Below are positions 57,033 through 64,000 of a DNA stretch of 64,000 bases, one piece after another. The DNA lies in assembly GCF_030012215.1 (NCBI RefSeq), contig NZ_JASCXX010000003.1:1-64000 (forward strand), read 5' to 3'. Position numbers and translations under genes: made by a program. Below the pieces are notes generated by a model. That model had not been told where the DNA came from. It did no database searches and saw only the letters and a list, made by a program, of their open reading frames with translations. Origin of the DNA: Anaerobaca lacustris. GTDB taxonomy: Bacteria; Planctomycetota; Phycisphaerae; Sedimentisphaerales; Anaerobacaceae. Every line of letters starts with the position of its first letter. Positions within the stretch are counted from its first letter, which is position 1.

Positions 57033-58712
57033 TCAGTTCTCGGCGCCTTCGGGCGGAGCGGCGCCGAGGCCGATATCGTCAATGTAGATGACGCTGTTTC
57101 CGCCGGGGCGCAGGTTGCTGTGGTTGCCGACGCCCAGGATCAAACGCACAACGTGGCTCAGGTCCACGGCGGCGAATTCATCGAGGTCGATCGACCACTG
57201 CTGCCAGTCGTTGCTCCGCAGCGCATCGGGGTCGGGGTGATAGACCACCGCAGTGCCGCCGGCGCCGTCCTCGACGACCACGTACAGCCAATCGGTCTCG
57301 ACGTGGTGGTCCTGGTCTGTGCTGCCATGGAAGTAGAGTGTCAAAGCCTCGGCGCCGTCGATACGCCAATTCTGCAACGGCCCTTCCAGGTCGCGGTACG
57401 TCTCGGCGTAGTAGGGCCAGTTTGCGTTGGTGTAGAAGAACGGCATCGCCTGCGCACCGCTGTGGACGATCTCGGTCTCGGCAAAGGGGGTATACCAGTG
57501 TCCGACGCGGGCGTTGCCGCCGTACTGCACGTCGTCGATCCACGTCTGGAAGATGGCCTCACCGAGATCCTCCTCGTCCGTGTATTGTTCGAAACTGTCC
57601 AGGACGAGGACGTAGGAGGCAGGCGTGCCCGGCGGGGGTTGCTTGGTGAAGAATCGCACCTCGCTGAGCCCGACTGGCTCAATATCCAGGATTCCTTCCC
57701 GGCCAACGATGGTGACGTTGGCTTCCCACGTGTTGTGTATGGTGAGTCGGACATACCGAGCGGCAATGCCGTTCAGCGAGATGACGGAGCTCACGGGGCA
57801 GTTGGGTTGCCCTGTGGCCCGGCCAAGCCGGACGCCGCCAAAGGTCACCCAGTCGATCCCATCCTCGGAGTATTCGATTGTGACGTCTTTGGCCTGGAAG
57901 CCCATCGTGTTGCAGTTCCAGACCCACATCTGCTCCAACTCGTACAGACCGCCGAGTTCAAACTGGATATACACAGGACCGCCGTTCGGATCGACGATCC
58001 ACATATCGACCCACCACGTCGAGTGCCCGCCGTTGGCGTTCATGCCGGAGTCGTCGACCGTATTCTCGGGTCCGTTTCCCTCTCTTGAGGCTACATTGCT
58101 CGTGGCCGTAACGTTGTAGATCCGATGGATGGTCTCGGTAAACGTCCGGAACTGAACCTCGCTGAGCCCTGCGGCGGGAAAGGTTCCATAGGTGCTCAGG
58201 ATGGTAAGGCGGACGTACCGGGCCAGGATGCCCCCCAGCGAGACGATGGTATTGGCGGCGTAGTCGTCGGTGCCGGTACCCATGGCACACTCGATATTGC
58301 CGAAAACCGTCCAGTCGATCCCGTCCTCGGAGTACTCGACTGTGACATCCTTGACGCCATGTTCGAGCCACCAGTCCGAGTTGTAGTTCCAGATCCACAT
58401 CTCCTCGAGCGGGTATACGTCCTCGAACTCAAACTGGACGTAGATAGGCCCATCGGCTTCCATGGCATGCCACATGTCGCCGGGCCAGTTCGAGTGCTCG
58501 TTGTTCGCATTCAGTCCGGAGCGATTGACGATATACTCGGGCCCGACCTCATCGTTCGTCGAAATCCCATTGCTCGTGGCAGCGACGTTCCAGATTGGAG
58601 AAAGGACCAGTTCCGGCTCCTGGGCGCGGGCCAGCGGATTGTGGATTGGAGCGAGAATCAGGGCGAGCAGCGTGCAGAACAGCCTGACAGCCATCGACTG
58701 AGACCTGTCCAT
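57033..58712 (-). CDS. Secreted protein with two discoidin (F5/8C) domains
   Basis: A 559-residue exported protein with signal peptide to about residue 30. Residues 40-190 and 195-355 are two tandem discoidin-like domains of similar sequence (each with VxIQFEL/FEF, L(E/E)QMW(V/I)WN, KDVT(I/V)EYSEDGIDW). From about 370 to 550 is a beta-sandwich like those of carbohydrate-binding proteins (FHGSTDQDHHVETDWLYVVVEDG, VIYIDDIGLG). It probably binds glycans at the surface. It is transcribed ahead of the pseudopilin gene, 100 bases away. Confidence 0.85.
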   Translation of the reverse strand: MDRSQSMAVRLFCTLLALILAPIHNPLARAQEPELVLSPIWNVAATSNGISTNDEVGPEYIVNRSGLNANNEHSNWPGDMWHAMEADGPIYVQFEFEDVYPLEEMWIWNYNSDWWLEHGVKDVTVEYSEDGIDWTVFGNIECAMGTGTDDYAANTIVSLGGILARYVRLTILSTYGTFPAAGLSEVQFRTFTETIHRIYNVTATSNVASREGNGPENTVDDSGMNANGGHSTWWVDMWIVDPNGGPVYIQFELGGLYELEQMWVWNCNTMGFQAKDVTIEYSEDGIDWVTFGGVRLGRATGQPNCPVSSVISLNGIAARYVRLTIHNTWEANVTIVGREGILDIEPVGLSEVRFFTKQPPPGTPASYVLVLDSFEQYTDEEDLGEAIFQTWIDDVQYGGNARVGHWYTPFAETEIVHSGAQAMPFFYTNANWPYYAETYRDLEGPLQNWRIDGAEALTLYFHGSTDQDHHVETDWLYVVVEDGAGGTAVVYHPDPDALRSNDWQQWSIDLDEFAAVDLSHVVRLILGVGNHSNLRPGGNSVIYIDDIGLGAAPPEGAEN

Positions 58713-58859
58713 ATAGCAGTCCTCTCATGCGTCTTCCCGGAGCATGGCCTTCCCGTGAATATAGAAGGAGCTACGCCCGGGCATTGACAAAGATCTCGCG
58801 TGCTATGCTTTCGTAGTCGCTTACAATTATAATATCCCCGTCTGCCTCGCCAGGTCAAG

Positions 58860-58867
58860 CATTCTTC
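58860..58867. repeat. Left 8-bp target-site duplication
   Basis: CATTCTTC directly precedes the left inverted repeat and recurs directly after the right one at 61517-61524. An 8-base duplication is the length made by IS1-type transposases. Confidence 0.95.
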
Positions 58868-58884
58868 GGTAGTGGGTCAGTTTG
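58868..58884 (+). repeat. Left terminal inverted repeat
   Basis: GGTAGTGGGTCAGTTTG, perfect complement of 61500-61516. The first passenger ORF starts two bases inside it. Confidence 0.95.
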
Positions 58885-58886
58885 AA

Positions 58887-59027
58887 ATGGAGAATTTTTA
58901 CGGCCAGATCGAAGAACCCGTGCGGGCGCTGGTGAAGCTGTTGCGAGACAATGGATTCAACGCCACATGTTCATGCGGACATCTGCCGGTCCCTTATGTC
59001 CAGATGGACTGGATAATGGACTTTTGA
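58887..59027 (+). CDS. 46-residue ORF at the left end of the transposon
   Basis: A 46-residue frame beginning MENFYGQIEEPVRALVKLL, with Cys residues in TCSCGHLP. It starts two bases inside the left inverted repeat, so it has no upstream ribosome site within the element. The sequence has the look of a folded-protein N-terminus cut short at WIMDF, so it is probably a truncated captured gene. I do not recognise a family. It is listed because the composition is coding-like and the frame ends cleanly. The stretch 59028-59146 shows no further gene. Confidence 0.4.
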   Translation: MENFYGQIEEPVRALVKLLRDNGFNATCSCGHLPVPYVQMDWIMDF

Positions 59028-59146
59028 AATGCCATGTATAGATCCCTTCCCTGTCTCTGTCAGTTTCATCGGCAGCTAAGGGGCGACAACTTCACCATTT
59101 CTCCAAGTATTTGTGCGTATTTGTGACTTTTCGTGTCGCAGGCTCT

Positions 59147-59176
59147 TTGACAAGTGAATGCGGAATCGACTATAGT
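59147..59176 (+). promoter_or_regulatory. Sigma-70 promoter P1 in transposon
   Basis: TTGACA (59147-59152) and TATAGT (59171-59176) with an 18-base spacer; start expected near 59183, about 70 bases before the first cargo gene. It is the strongest host-like promoter in the window. Confidence 0.65.
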
Positions 59177-59195
59177 CTTGGCCGTTCGTATATGC

Positions 59196-59207
59196 TTGAG
59201 CGGTCAA
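59196..59207 (+). promoter_or_regulatory. Operator-like motif TTGAGCGGTCAA, copy 1
   Basis: TTGAGCGGTCAA with symmetric TTGA/TCAA ends (13 bases identical including the preceding C) lies between P1 and P2 and recurs at 60628-60639 inside the transposase promoter. Two copies at two promoters of one element suggest a shared regulator. Confidence 0.45.
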
Positions 59208-59216
59208 AGATTAAAG

Positions 59217-59244
59217 TTGACAGAACATTTAACCGATGTATAGT
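59217..59244 (+). promoter_or_regulatory. Sigma-70 promoter P2 in transposon
   Basis: TTGACA (59217-59222), 16-base spacer, TATAGT (59239-59244). The expected start is at or next to the ATG at 59251, so this promoter would give a leaderless or nearly leaderless mRNA for the first cargo gene. Confidence 0.6.
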
Positions 59245-59250
59245 GGAGCT

Positions 59251-59517
59251 ATGGCAAATAAGCGTAAGAAACGTGCGGATGTGAACGAGCTTGCCAAGTC
59301 CATTGTAGATCAAATCACGGACGAACAATTGCAGGAAAAGGCTCGCGAGGAAGGCAAGAATCCCGCCGCCGTCATGCTCGGGAGGCTCGGAGGCCTCAAA
59401 GGTGGTAAGGCACGGGCTCAGAAGCTGTCCGCTGAACGTCGAAGCGAGATAGCCAAAAAGGCTGCCGAGAGTAGGTGGGAAAGACATGGCGAGGAAGAAA
59501 GCAGTAAAGAAGGTTAG
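59251..59517 (+). CDS. Small basic Gly/Lys-rich protein (transposon cargo)
   Basis: An 88-residue highly charged protein. Its middle, MLGRLGGLKGGKARAQKL followed by SAERRSEIAKKAAESRWE, is a pattern seen in small proteins of many bacteria and phage-like regions, often next to unrelated genes; the N-terminal half is a polar helix. Net charge is positive and nucleic-acid binding is plausible but not shown. The ATG at 59251 has GGAG close by and lies at the expected start of promoter P2. It overlaps the protease gene by 32 bases in another frame. Confidence 0.7.
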   Translation: MANKRKKRADVNELAKSIVDQITDEQLQEKAREEGKNPAAVMLGRLGGLKGGKARAQKLSAERRSEIAKKAAESRWERHGEEESSKEG

Positions 59518-60424
59518 CGGAAAGGCTCCTTCTCCAAAGAAGCGGAAGGCAGAGTTTTACTCAAGCAGTCCCTACGCCGGAGTGGCATTCTGCCAATGTA
59601 TCCAAGAACTTGAAGAGGCAACCAAATTGCCTGTTGTCCTGCTATGTCACGGTGGAGACGCTAAGGACCCGTACGCTTATTTCAATGACCTCACATATGA
59701 AGTGTTCGCCAGGAATATAAGGCGCCTTGAAAGAGGCAAACCGGTTCAGGTGGTGATTGATTCTCCGGGTGGCGATGCACGTTGTGCATATAAATTGGCA
59801 TCTCTACTTCGGAAGCATTGTGGGCATTTCTTTGCCGTGGTTCCGCATTACGCCAAGAGCGCTGCCACCCTATTCGCCCTCGGCGCAGACACGATTGTGA
59901 TGAGTCGGTTTGCTGAATTGGGACCTCTTGACGTTCAAATAGAATATACGGACAAAGAGGAGCGATTTTCTGGTTTAGAAGTAGTACAGGCGGTTGAACG
60001 ACTCAATGGCGAAGCCATGCGGGCCTTGGATCAACAAATGGTGTTTTGGTTGATGCGCTCTCGCAAGAAACTCGATACACTACTTCCGGTAGTGACGCAC
60101 TTTGTATCAGAAATGATGCGGCCATTGTTTGAGAGAATCGACACGGTGAACTATACCGCTATGGCTCGGGCTCTCAAGGTGGCACAAGATTACGCAGAAC
60201 GACTTCTTGAGGCCACAGGATTAGGAACTAAACAGGCTAAAGAGATCGCGGAAAGGCTGACCACGGCGTATTCGGAGCATGGTTATGTCCTTGATTGCGA
60301 GGAATTGAACCGAATTGGAATGGGCAACGTACAGGAGGCAACCGGAGAAGCAGGAAGCATTCTTGAGCGGCTGGCTTTCTTGGAACGAGGCTCTACCATG
60401 TTGGGTCCTCTAAAGGAGGTATAG
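59486..60424 (+). CDS. SDH-type Clp-fold serine protease (transposon cargo)
   Basis: A 312-residue protein of the serine dehydrogenase proteinase (SDH_sah, ClpP/crotonase fold) family. The oxyanion strand is VVIDSPGGDARCAYKLA near 90, the likely nucleophile is Ser125 in YAKSAATLFALGAD, and SRFAELGPLDVQIEY near 145 matches the family's acidic position. A basic Lys-rich tail of 20 residues opens the protein; there is no signal or membrane helix, so it is probably cytosolic. Family members with known biochemistry are archaeal. Its start overlaps the small basic gene, so expression is coupled. Role in the transposon is unknown. Confidence 0.82.
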   Translation: MARKKAVKKVSGKAPSPKKRKAEFYSSSPYAGVAFCQCIQELEEATKLPVVLLCHGGDAKDPYAYFNDLTYEVFARNIRRLERGKPVQVVIDSPGGDARCAYKLASLLRKHCGHFFAVVPHYAKSAATLFALGADTIVMSRFAELGPLDVQIEYTDKEERFSGLEVVQAVERLNGEAMRALDQQMVFWLMRSRKKLDTLLPVVTHFVSEMMRPLFERIDTVNYTAMARALKVAQDYAERLLEATGLGTKQAKEIAERLTTAYSEHGYVLDCEELNRIGMGNVQEATGEAGSILERLAFLERGSTMLGPLKEV

Positions 60425-60426
60425 GT

Positions 60427-60594
60427 ATGGGCAAACCAGTTAAGCATATTGAGTGCGTGAGAGCACCGATGATAGAACAGGCAATCAACGCCACAAATTG
60501 GGACAAGACCTCTACATGGGAGACATTAGCATCAAAGGCGGCCGGAGAATCCTGCCCGCAAAAGAAACCCCAGAAGGACCCCAAGAAAAAATAA
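60427..60594 (+). CDS. 55-residue protein (transposon cargo)
   Basis: A 55-residue ORF, too short for usual gene calls, starting MGKPVKHIECVRAPMIEQ. A perfect AAAGGAGGT lies six bases before the ATG, at the very end of the protease gene, which makes translation very likely. The C-terminus is a Lys/Pro-rich tail (QKKPQKDPKKK). I do not recognise a family. The 2-base gap to the protease stop implies a protease partner or regulator. Confidence 0.65.
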   Translation: MGKPVKHIECVRAPMIEQAINATNWDKTSTWETLASKAAGESCPQKKPQKDPKKK

Positions 60595-60617
60595 TGAGGT
60601 GATACCCAATTCTTGAC

Positions 60618-60646
60618 TTGACTTTTCTTGAGCGGTCAAGCATAAT
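60618..60646 (+). promoter_or_regulatory. Transposase promoter with embedded operator-like motif
   Basis: TTGACT (60618-60623) and CATAAT (60641-60646) are separated by exactly 17 bases. The spacer contains TTGAGCGGTCAA (60628-60639), copy 2 of the motif at 59196. A protein bound there would block polymerase. The expected start falls next to the ATG at 60654, again giving a leaderless or nearly leaderless mRNA. Confidence 0.6.
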
Positions 60647-60653
60647 GGTCAGT

Positions 60654-61496
60654 ATGAATAAGCTGACCAGAGAAAAACGTGTGCGTGTCATAGCGGCCCT
60701 GGTAGAGGGAAATTCTATCCGCGCCACAGTCCGCATGACGGGAGTAGCCAAGAACACGGTCTCCAAACTCCTGTGCGACATCGGCCAAGCCTGCGAACGC
60801 TATCATGACAGAGTCATGGCAGACTTGCCCTGCAAACGGCTTCAAGTTGACGAGATTTGGAGCTTCTGCTACGCCAAGCAAAAGAACGTCCCCGAGCCTC
60901 TAAAGGGTACGTTCGGCTATGGCGACGTCTGGACATGGGTAGCCATTGACGCAGATACTAAGCTCGTTCCGCAGTGGCTCGTTGGTCTACGAACAGCAGA
61001 ATGGGCCGATGCCTTCATAGGGGACTTGGCTTATCGCCTCAAGAACCGTGTGCAGCTTACCAGCGACGGCCTCAAGGTCTATTTGAATGCAGTAGAGGAA
61101 GTGTTCGGGGGTGAGGTTGACTACGCCACATTGGTCAAGATCTATGGCAGCGAGAAAAGTCCGGAAGAACCGATAACGACTCACAAGTACAGTCCAGGTC
61201 AAGTGACTGGATGCCAGTTGACAGTCATTCAGGGCAAGCCCGACCCGCGTCACATCTCCACGTCTTATGTGGAGCGGCAAAATCTGACTATGAGAATGTC
61301 CATGCGACGGTTCACCCGACTAACAAACGGATTCAGCAAGAAGGTAGAGAATCTAAGCTATGCCGTTGCGCTGCACTTCGTTCACTATAACTTTTGCCGG
61401 ATTCATCAATCACTGCGAATGACGCCTGCGATGAAGGCAAAAGTAACCGATCACCTTTGGGACCTGGACGAATTGGTTGATCTTATCGACCAATGA
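60654..61496 (+). CDS. IS1-like DDE transposase
   Basis: A 280-residue transposase. Residues 1-45 form a helix-turn-helix (RVIAALVEGNSIRATVRMTGVAKNTVSKLL), followed by the catalytic core with a candidate DDE triad Asp66 (VDEIWSF), Asp138 (TSDGLK) and Glu207 (SYVERQN). The C-terminus contains HFVHYNFCRIHQSLRMTPAM, common to IS1 and IS3-like enzymes. The start at 60654 agrees with the promoter; ATG 60645 would add three residues. The stop lies three bases before the right inverted repeat. No programmed frameshift is needed, unlike E. coli IS1. Confidence 0.88.
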   Translation: MNKLTREKRVRVIAALVEGNSIRATVRMTGVAKNTVSKLLCDIGQACERYHDRVMADLPCKRLQVDEIWSFCYAKQKNVPEPLKGTFGYGDVWTWVAIDADTKLVPQWLVGLRTAEWADAFIGDLAYRLKNRVQLTSDGLKVYLNAVEEVFGGEVDYATLVKIYGSEKSPEEPITTHKYSPGQVTGCQLTVIQGKPDPRHISTSYVERQNLTMRMSMRRFTRLTNGFSKKVENLSYAVALHFVHYNFCRIHQSLRMTPAMKAKVTDHLWDLDELVDLIDQ

Positions 61497-61499
61497 GGC

Positions 61500-61516
61500 C
61501 AAACTGACCCACTACC
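61500..61516 (-). repeat. Right terminal inverted repeat
   Basis: CAAACTGACCCACTACC, perfect complement of 58868-58884, three bases after the transposase stop. Confidence 0.95.
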
Positions 61517-61524
61517 CATTCTTC
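61517..61524. repeat. Right 8-bp target-site duplication
   Basis: CATTCTTC, identical to 58860-58867. Removing the element and one copy restores a continuous intergenic sequence. Confidence 0.95.
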
Positions 61525-61616
61525 TCGAGGTAATTCCTTGTTTCTGAGGTAGGGGCAAAAGCCTCCTCTTGCCCGAGAACAGGACTGGTTCCGGAGGCGA
61601 ATACGGCTTGGTACGC

Positions 61617-61651
61617 GCAAAAAGGAAGGGGAGCTCCGGATGGGGCTCCCC
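61617..61651 (-). terminator. Rho-independent terminator of fucI
   Basis: On the minus strand GGGGAGC pairs with GCTCCCC (61645-61651 and 61628-61634) over a 10-base loop, followed by TTCCTTTTT. It lies 35 bases after the fucI stop. The transposon sits beyond it, so insertion did not disturb fucI expression. Confidence 0.8.
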
Positions 61652-61685
61652 ATTGGTGTTTCGGCGTTTGTAGTGTTTGCGGGGT

Positions 61686-63413
61686 TTAGCGTTTGGCGGT
61701 GAGGGTTTTGTAGGCGTTTTCGCCGCCGTTGATCAGGTGGGTCAACGGGCTGGGGCGATCGACGCCTTCGATGAAGCTGGGTCGGGCCGCCCAGGGGGTG
61801 ACGCTGAGCACGCCGGTCAGGTCCATCCAGTGTTGCAGGCGGGCCACCGGCAGGTTCCAGGTCATGTGGAAGTGGTTGGCGGGCGGATACTGCTTGTACT
61901 CGACCATGCTGGCGTACTTGGGCACGACGAACGTGTGCGGCCAGGTCGGCGTGGTCAGGTCGCACATGGCCTTGCCCAGGGTCTCGGGCACCTCGGTGGT
62001 GTGCGCTTCGTCCCAGATCAGGCTGAACAGGCCGGTGACGCTGCTGTAGGCCATGCGGGCGGCGATCCCGTCGATGCCCGCCGGCGTCATGAAGGTCACG
62101 GAGTTGCCGCCGCCGGGGAAGTAGAACTCGTCGGCCATCGGCATCGAGACACGGTCCATGATCTGCTTGACGGTGGCGCCGGGTGCGGCGGCCCAGTCGA
62201 ACGAGGCGCTGCCCGAGTTGTCGCCGTCGACGAGGCCCTTGGTGTACCAGTCGGCCTGCTTGTCGAGCTTCTTGAGGCCGAGCTTGCCGGCCAGTTCCTG
62301 GATCTCCCATGCCTCCCAGACCTTGCGGAAGTCCATGAACAACGGGGGATTGCCGCCGCTCAGATAGGTCATCACGAGCATCGTCAGCAGGCCCTGGACG
62401 TCGGCCTCGGTGGCGTAGGGGACCGGCGCCTTGGTGCCGGTGTGGTCGAACGTGCTGTTGAAGAACGACTCCATCACGTCGGCCACGGGCAACGGCAGGC
62501 CGCGTCGGTCGCTGCCCCATTCGAGCTGGCTCATGAACCCGCCGCCGACGGCGTTCAGGTCGTTCATCAGGTCGCGGACGATCAGGTACATCGCCAGGGA
62601 CATGTTGAACCGCTCACTGGCCTCGTCGTTCGGCAGTTCGAGCCGCTTGCCGACGTACCGATCGATCCAGCCGCGCAGGTCCTTCAGCTCCTTCTCCTTG
62701 TAGGCCTTCTTGTTGAGCATGTCGGCCAGGAGCTTCATGTCCAGCCGGGTGATTTCCAGGCCGAAGGTGTTCCGCGTAGGCAGGACGTGGGCCAGCGCTG
62801 TTTCCATGCCCATCGAGTCGTGTCCGAAGATCACGACCCGGCGGCCTCGCAACGCCACTTTCGCCACGGCGGCATAGCACCAGTCGATCAGGTTCCTCGC
62901 GGTCTGCTCGGTCATCTGCGGGGTCAGCCCCGTGTCGGGCCAGGTGCCCACGTTCAGCGCGGCCATGCGGCCGTACTGGCTGAGCGCACCGTTGAGGGCG
63001 TGGGCGTAGACGACGCCGGGCCGGGGACCGCTGTTGCCGCAGGTGATGTTGAACGGCGTCTCGGCAGGGAACTGCTGGAGCAACGAGATCGTCGTCAACT
63101 GGGGGAACGCCCAGGTGTCGGGCACGCAGATGATGATATCGACACCGGCCTTGCGGAACTGCTCGGCGACCATGTCCGCCTGCGCCTCGCCGTCGACCAG
63201 GACCGTCGAGTACGCGACGGGCACGGGCGTCTTGTCGGGCAGCAGGACGCTGCCGCTGACGATGTCGGCGGCCATCTTGACGATGTTCTGGCCTCGCGTC
63301 CGGCTGTCTTCGTCGATGCGCGGGTCGCTCGTGGCAAACACGCCGATCACCGGGACCTTCGGCGTGGCCTTCTTCATGTTGGGCAATTGACTGGCTTCGG
63401 TCCTCTTCGCCAT
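61686..63413 (-). CDS. fucI: L-fucose isomerase
   Basis: A 575-residue enzyme of the L-fucose isomerase family (FucI), slightly shorter than the E. coli enzyme. It interconverts L-fucose and L-fuculose, and family members also act on D-arabinose, with a Mn2+ ion. Family features include VIGVFATSDPRIDEDSRTRGQNIV near the start, VLVDGEAQADMVAEQF near 75, NITCGNSGPRPGVVYAHAL near 130, and NHFHMTWNLPVARLQHWMDL at the end with the metal His. AAAGGAG is five bases before the ATG. No fuculokinase or aldolase is nearby. It probably follows the E2 gene on the same strand (83-base gap). Confidence 0.93.
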   Translation of the reverse strand: MAKRTEASQLPNMKKATPKVPVIGVFATSDPRIDEDSRTRGQNIVKMAADIVSGSVLLPDKTPVPVAYSTVLVDGEAQADMVAEQFRKAGVDIIICVPDTWAFPQLTTISLLQQFPAETPFNITCGNSGPRPGVVYAHALNGALSQYGRMAALNVGTWPDTGLTPQMTEQTARNLIDWCYAAVAKVALRGRRVVIFGHDSMGMETALAHVLPTRNTFGLEITRLDMKLLADMLNKKAYKEKELKDLRGWIDRYVGKRLELPNDEASERFNMSLAMYLIVRDLMNDLNAVGGGFMSQLEWGSDRRGLPLPVADVMESFFNSTFDHTGTKAPVPYATEADVQGLLTMLVMTYLSGGNPPLFMDFRKVWEAWEIQELAGKLGLKKLDKQADWYTKGLVDGDNSGSASFDWAAAPGATVKQIMDRVSMPMADEFYFPGGGNSVTFMTPAGIDGIAARMAYSSVTGLFSLIWDEAHTTEVPETLGKAMCDLTTPTWPHTFVVPKYASMVEYKQYPPANHFHMTWNLPVARLQHWMDLTGVLSVTPWAARPSFIEGVDRPSPLTHLINGGENAYKTLTAKR

Positions 63414-63496
63414 GTGGGCGCTCCTTTCAATCCATGACCGGCTATTGACGACGTATGATCTGAGACTGGCGAGGCGAATACAATCGGTCGTCAATC

Positions 63497-64000
63497 CTAC
63501 ACAGTAAGTCCCGATGGCTCCTCCAGCAGATTCCGCACGAAATCGAGGAACTGGGCGGCATACGCGCCGTTGGCGACCTTGTGGTCCACCGACAGCGTCA
63601 TGTTCATCAGCTTTCGCACGAGGATGTTGCCGTTGTCGGGCACGCAGGTGTCCGTGATCTTGCCGATGCCCAGGATGGTGCACTGGCCGGGCACGACGAT
63701 CGGGATGAACGACTCGATCCCGAAGGCGCCGAGGTTACTCACGGTGGTGCATCCGCCTTCGAGATCCGACAGGTCCAGCTTGTCGGCGCGGGTCCGCTCG
63801 ATCAGCGCCTGGCTGTCGCGGGCGATCTGCTTGAGCCCCTTGTTGTTGACGTCCTTGACCAGCGGGGCGACCAGACCGTCGGGCACGGAAATCGCCAGGC
63901 CGATGTGAATGGCATCGGCCAGCTTGATGGCGCTTCCGGCGAGTTGGCCCGTCATGATCGGGAATCTCTCGAGGCCGGTGGCGACCGCCTTTATGATGAA
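63497..64000 (-). CDS. 2-oxoacid dehydrogenase E2 acyltransferase (partial, 5' end outside window)
   Basis: The C-terminal 167 residues of a dihydrolipoamide acyltransferase (E2) catalytic domain; the frame stays open at the window edge, so the lipoyl and peripheral-subunit-binding domains lie outside. Typical segments are HIGLAISVPDGLVAPLVKDVNNKGL, GGCTTVSNLGAFGIESFIPIVVPGQCTILGIGK and the C-terminal active-site region SVDHKVANGAYAAQFL. The standard HRxxDG motif is changed: the His is present, but Asp is replaced by Asn (HKVANG). Whether this weakens transfer is open. Complex type (pyruvate, 2-oxoglutarate or branched chain) cannot be told. Confidence 0.88.
   Translation of the reverse strand, partial: FIIKAVATGLERFPIMTGQLAGSAIKLADAIHIGLAISVPDGLVAPLVKDVNNKGLKQIARDSQALIERTRADKLDLSDLEGGCTTVSNLGAFGIESFIPIVVPGQCTILGIGKITDTCVPDNGNILVRKLMNMTLSVDHKVANGAYAAQFLDFVRNLLEEPSGLTV

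Larger units (their letters stand above)
58868..61516 (+). mobile_element. IS1-like transposon with cargo genes (2649 bp)
   Basis: The element is delimited by a perfect 17-base inverted repeat, GGTAGTGGGTCAGTTTG at 58868-58884 and its complement at 61500-61516, and by an 8-bp target duplication CATTCTTC. It carries a DDE transposase at its right end and four other frames to its left, all on the plus strand. Ends beginning GGTA/GTG and an 8-bp duplication are IS1-like. It inserted in the gap between the discoidin-protein gene and fucI. Its sequence is visibly AT-richer than the flanks. Most IS1 relatives are far shorter, so about 1.7 kb is passenger DNA. Confidence 0.93.

Noticed and set aside
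58868-61516. Composite transposon with two IS copies
   Set aside because: Only one transposase and a single pair of 17-bp ends with one target duplication are present, so it is a unit element.

Overview
This 64 kb window is chromosomal DNA of a GC-rich heterotrophic planctomycete, most likely of the Phycisphaerae/Sedimentisphaerales type. That placement is inferred from gene style, not from a marker gene: short Rhodopirellula-type ECF sigma factor next to a FecR protein, pseudopilins with H-x-D-G tails, Tat-exported aldo/keto reductases and TIM-barrel proteins, dockerin-bearing DUF362 protein, HNH-AP2 proteins, and large secreted CAZymes without any SusC/SusD pair. No rRNA, tRNA or CRISPR array was seen.

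Region 1 (1-2.26 kb) holds dispersed repeats, a heptamer tandem array, a pseudopilin and an HNH-AP2 gene with scattered remnants of its 3' end. Region 2 (2.26-27.25 kb) is a divergent arabinoxylan-utilisation locus. Leftward from about 14.3 kb run two CE1 esterase genes, a GH3 enzyme, a GntP permease and three Weimberg-type enzymes (FAH-family dehydratase, 2-oxoglutarate-semialdehyde dehydrogenase, xylonate dehydratase). Rightward run an ECF sigma factor, a FecR-NPCBM protein, GH51, GH43-GH62, GH127 and GH10-GH43 enzymes, and a secreted CIA30-MsrB-MsrA protein. Together they would debranch xylan, cut the backbone and oxidise a C5 aldonate to 2-oxoglutarate.

Region 3 (27.3-51.3 kb) is mixed housekeeping and planctomycete-typical genes: ceramidase-like hydrolase, DapA-like protein with an epimerase, beta-helix protein, carbon-nitrogen hydrolase, exported PEP-synthase-like protein, membrane SpoIIE phosphatase, GH172, two Tat-dependent aldo/keto reductases, proB, a glycosyltransferase and a sugar isomerase. 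A family of hairpin-armed palindromic repeats sits in three intergenic gaps. Region 4 (51.3-54.9 kb) is an accessory patch: MNT/HEPN pair, IS110 transposase, and a RelE/ParE-type toxin with antitoxin. Region 5 (54.9-58.7 kb) has a Tat isomerase-like protein, a pseudopilin and a discoidin-domain protein.

Region 6 (58.86-61.52 kb) is the most unusual object: a complete IS1-like transposon with perfect 17-bp inverted repeats and an 8-bp target duplication. Besides its transposase it carries a small basic protein, a Clp-fold SDH-type serine protease, a 55-residue protein and a 46-residue ORF, with shared 13-bp operator-like motifs and promoters that would start transcripts almost at the ATG. Region 7 (61.6-64 kb) has L-fucose isomerase and the 3' part of a 2-oxoacid dehydrogenase E2 gene that runs off the window.
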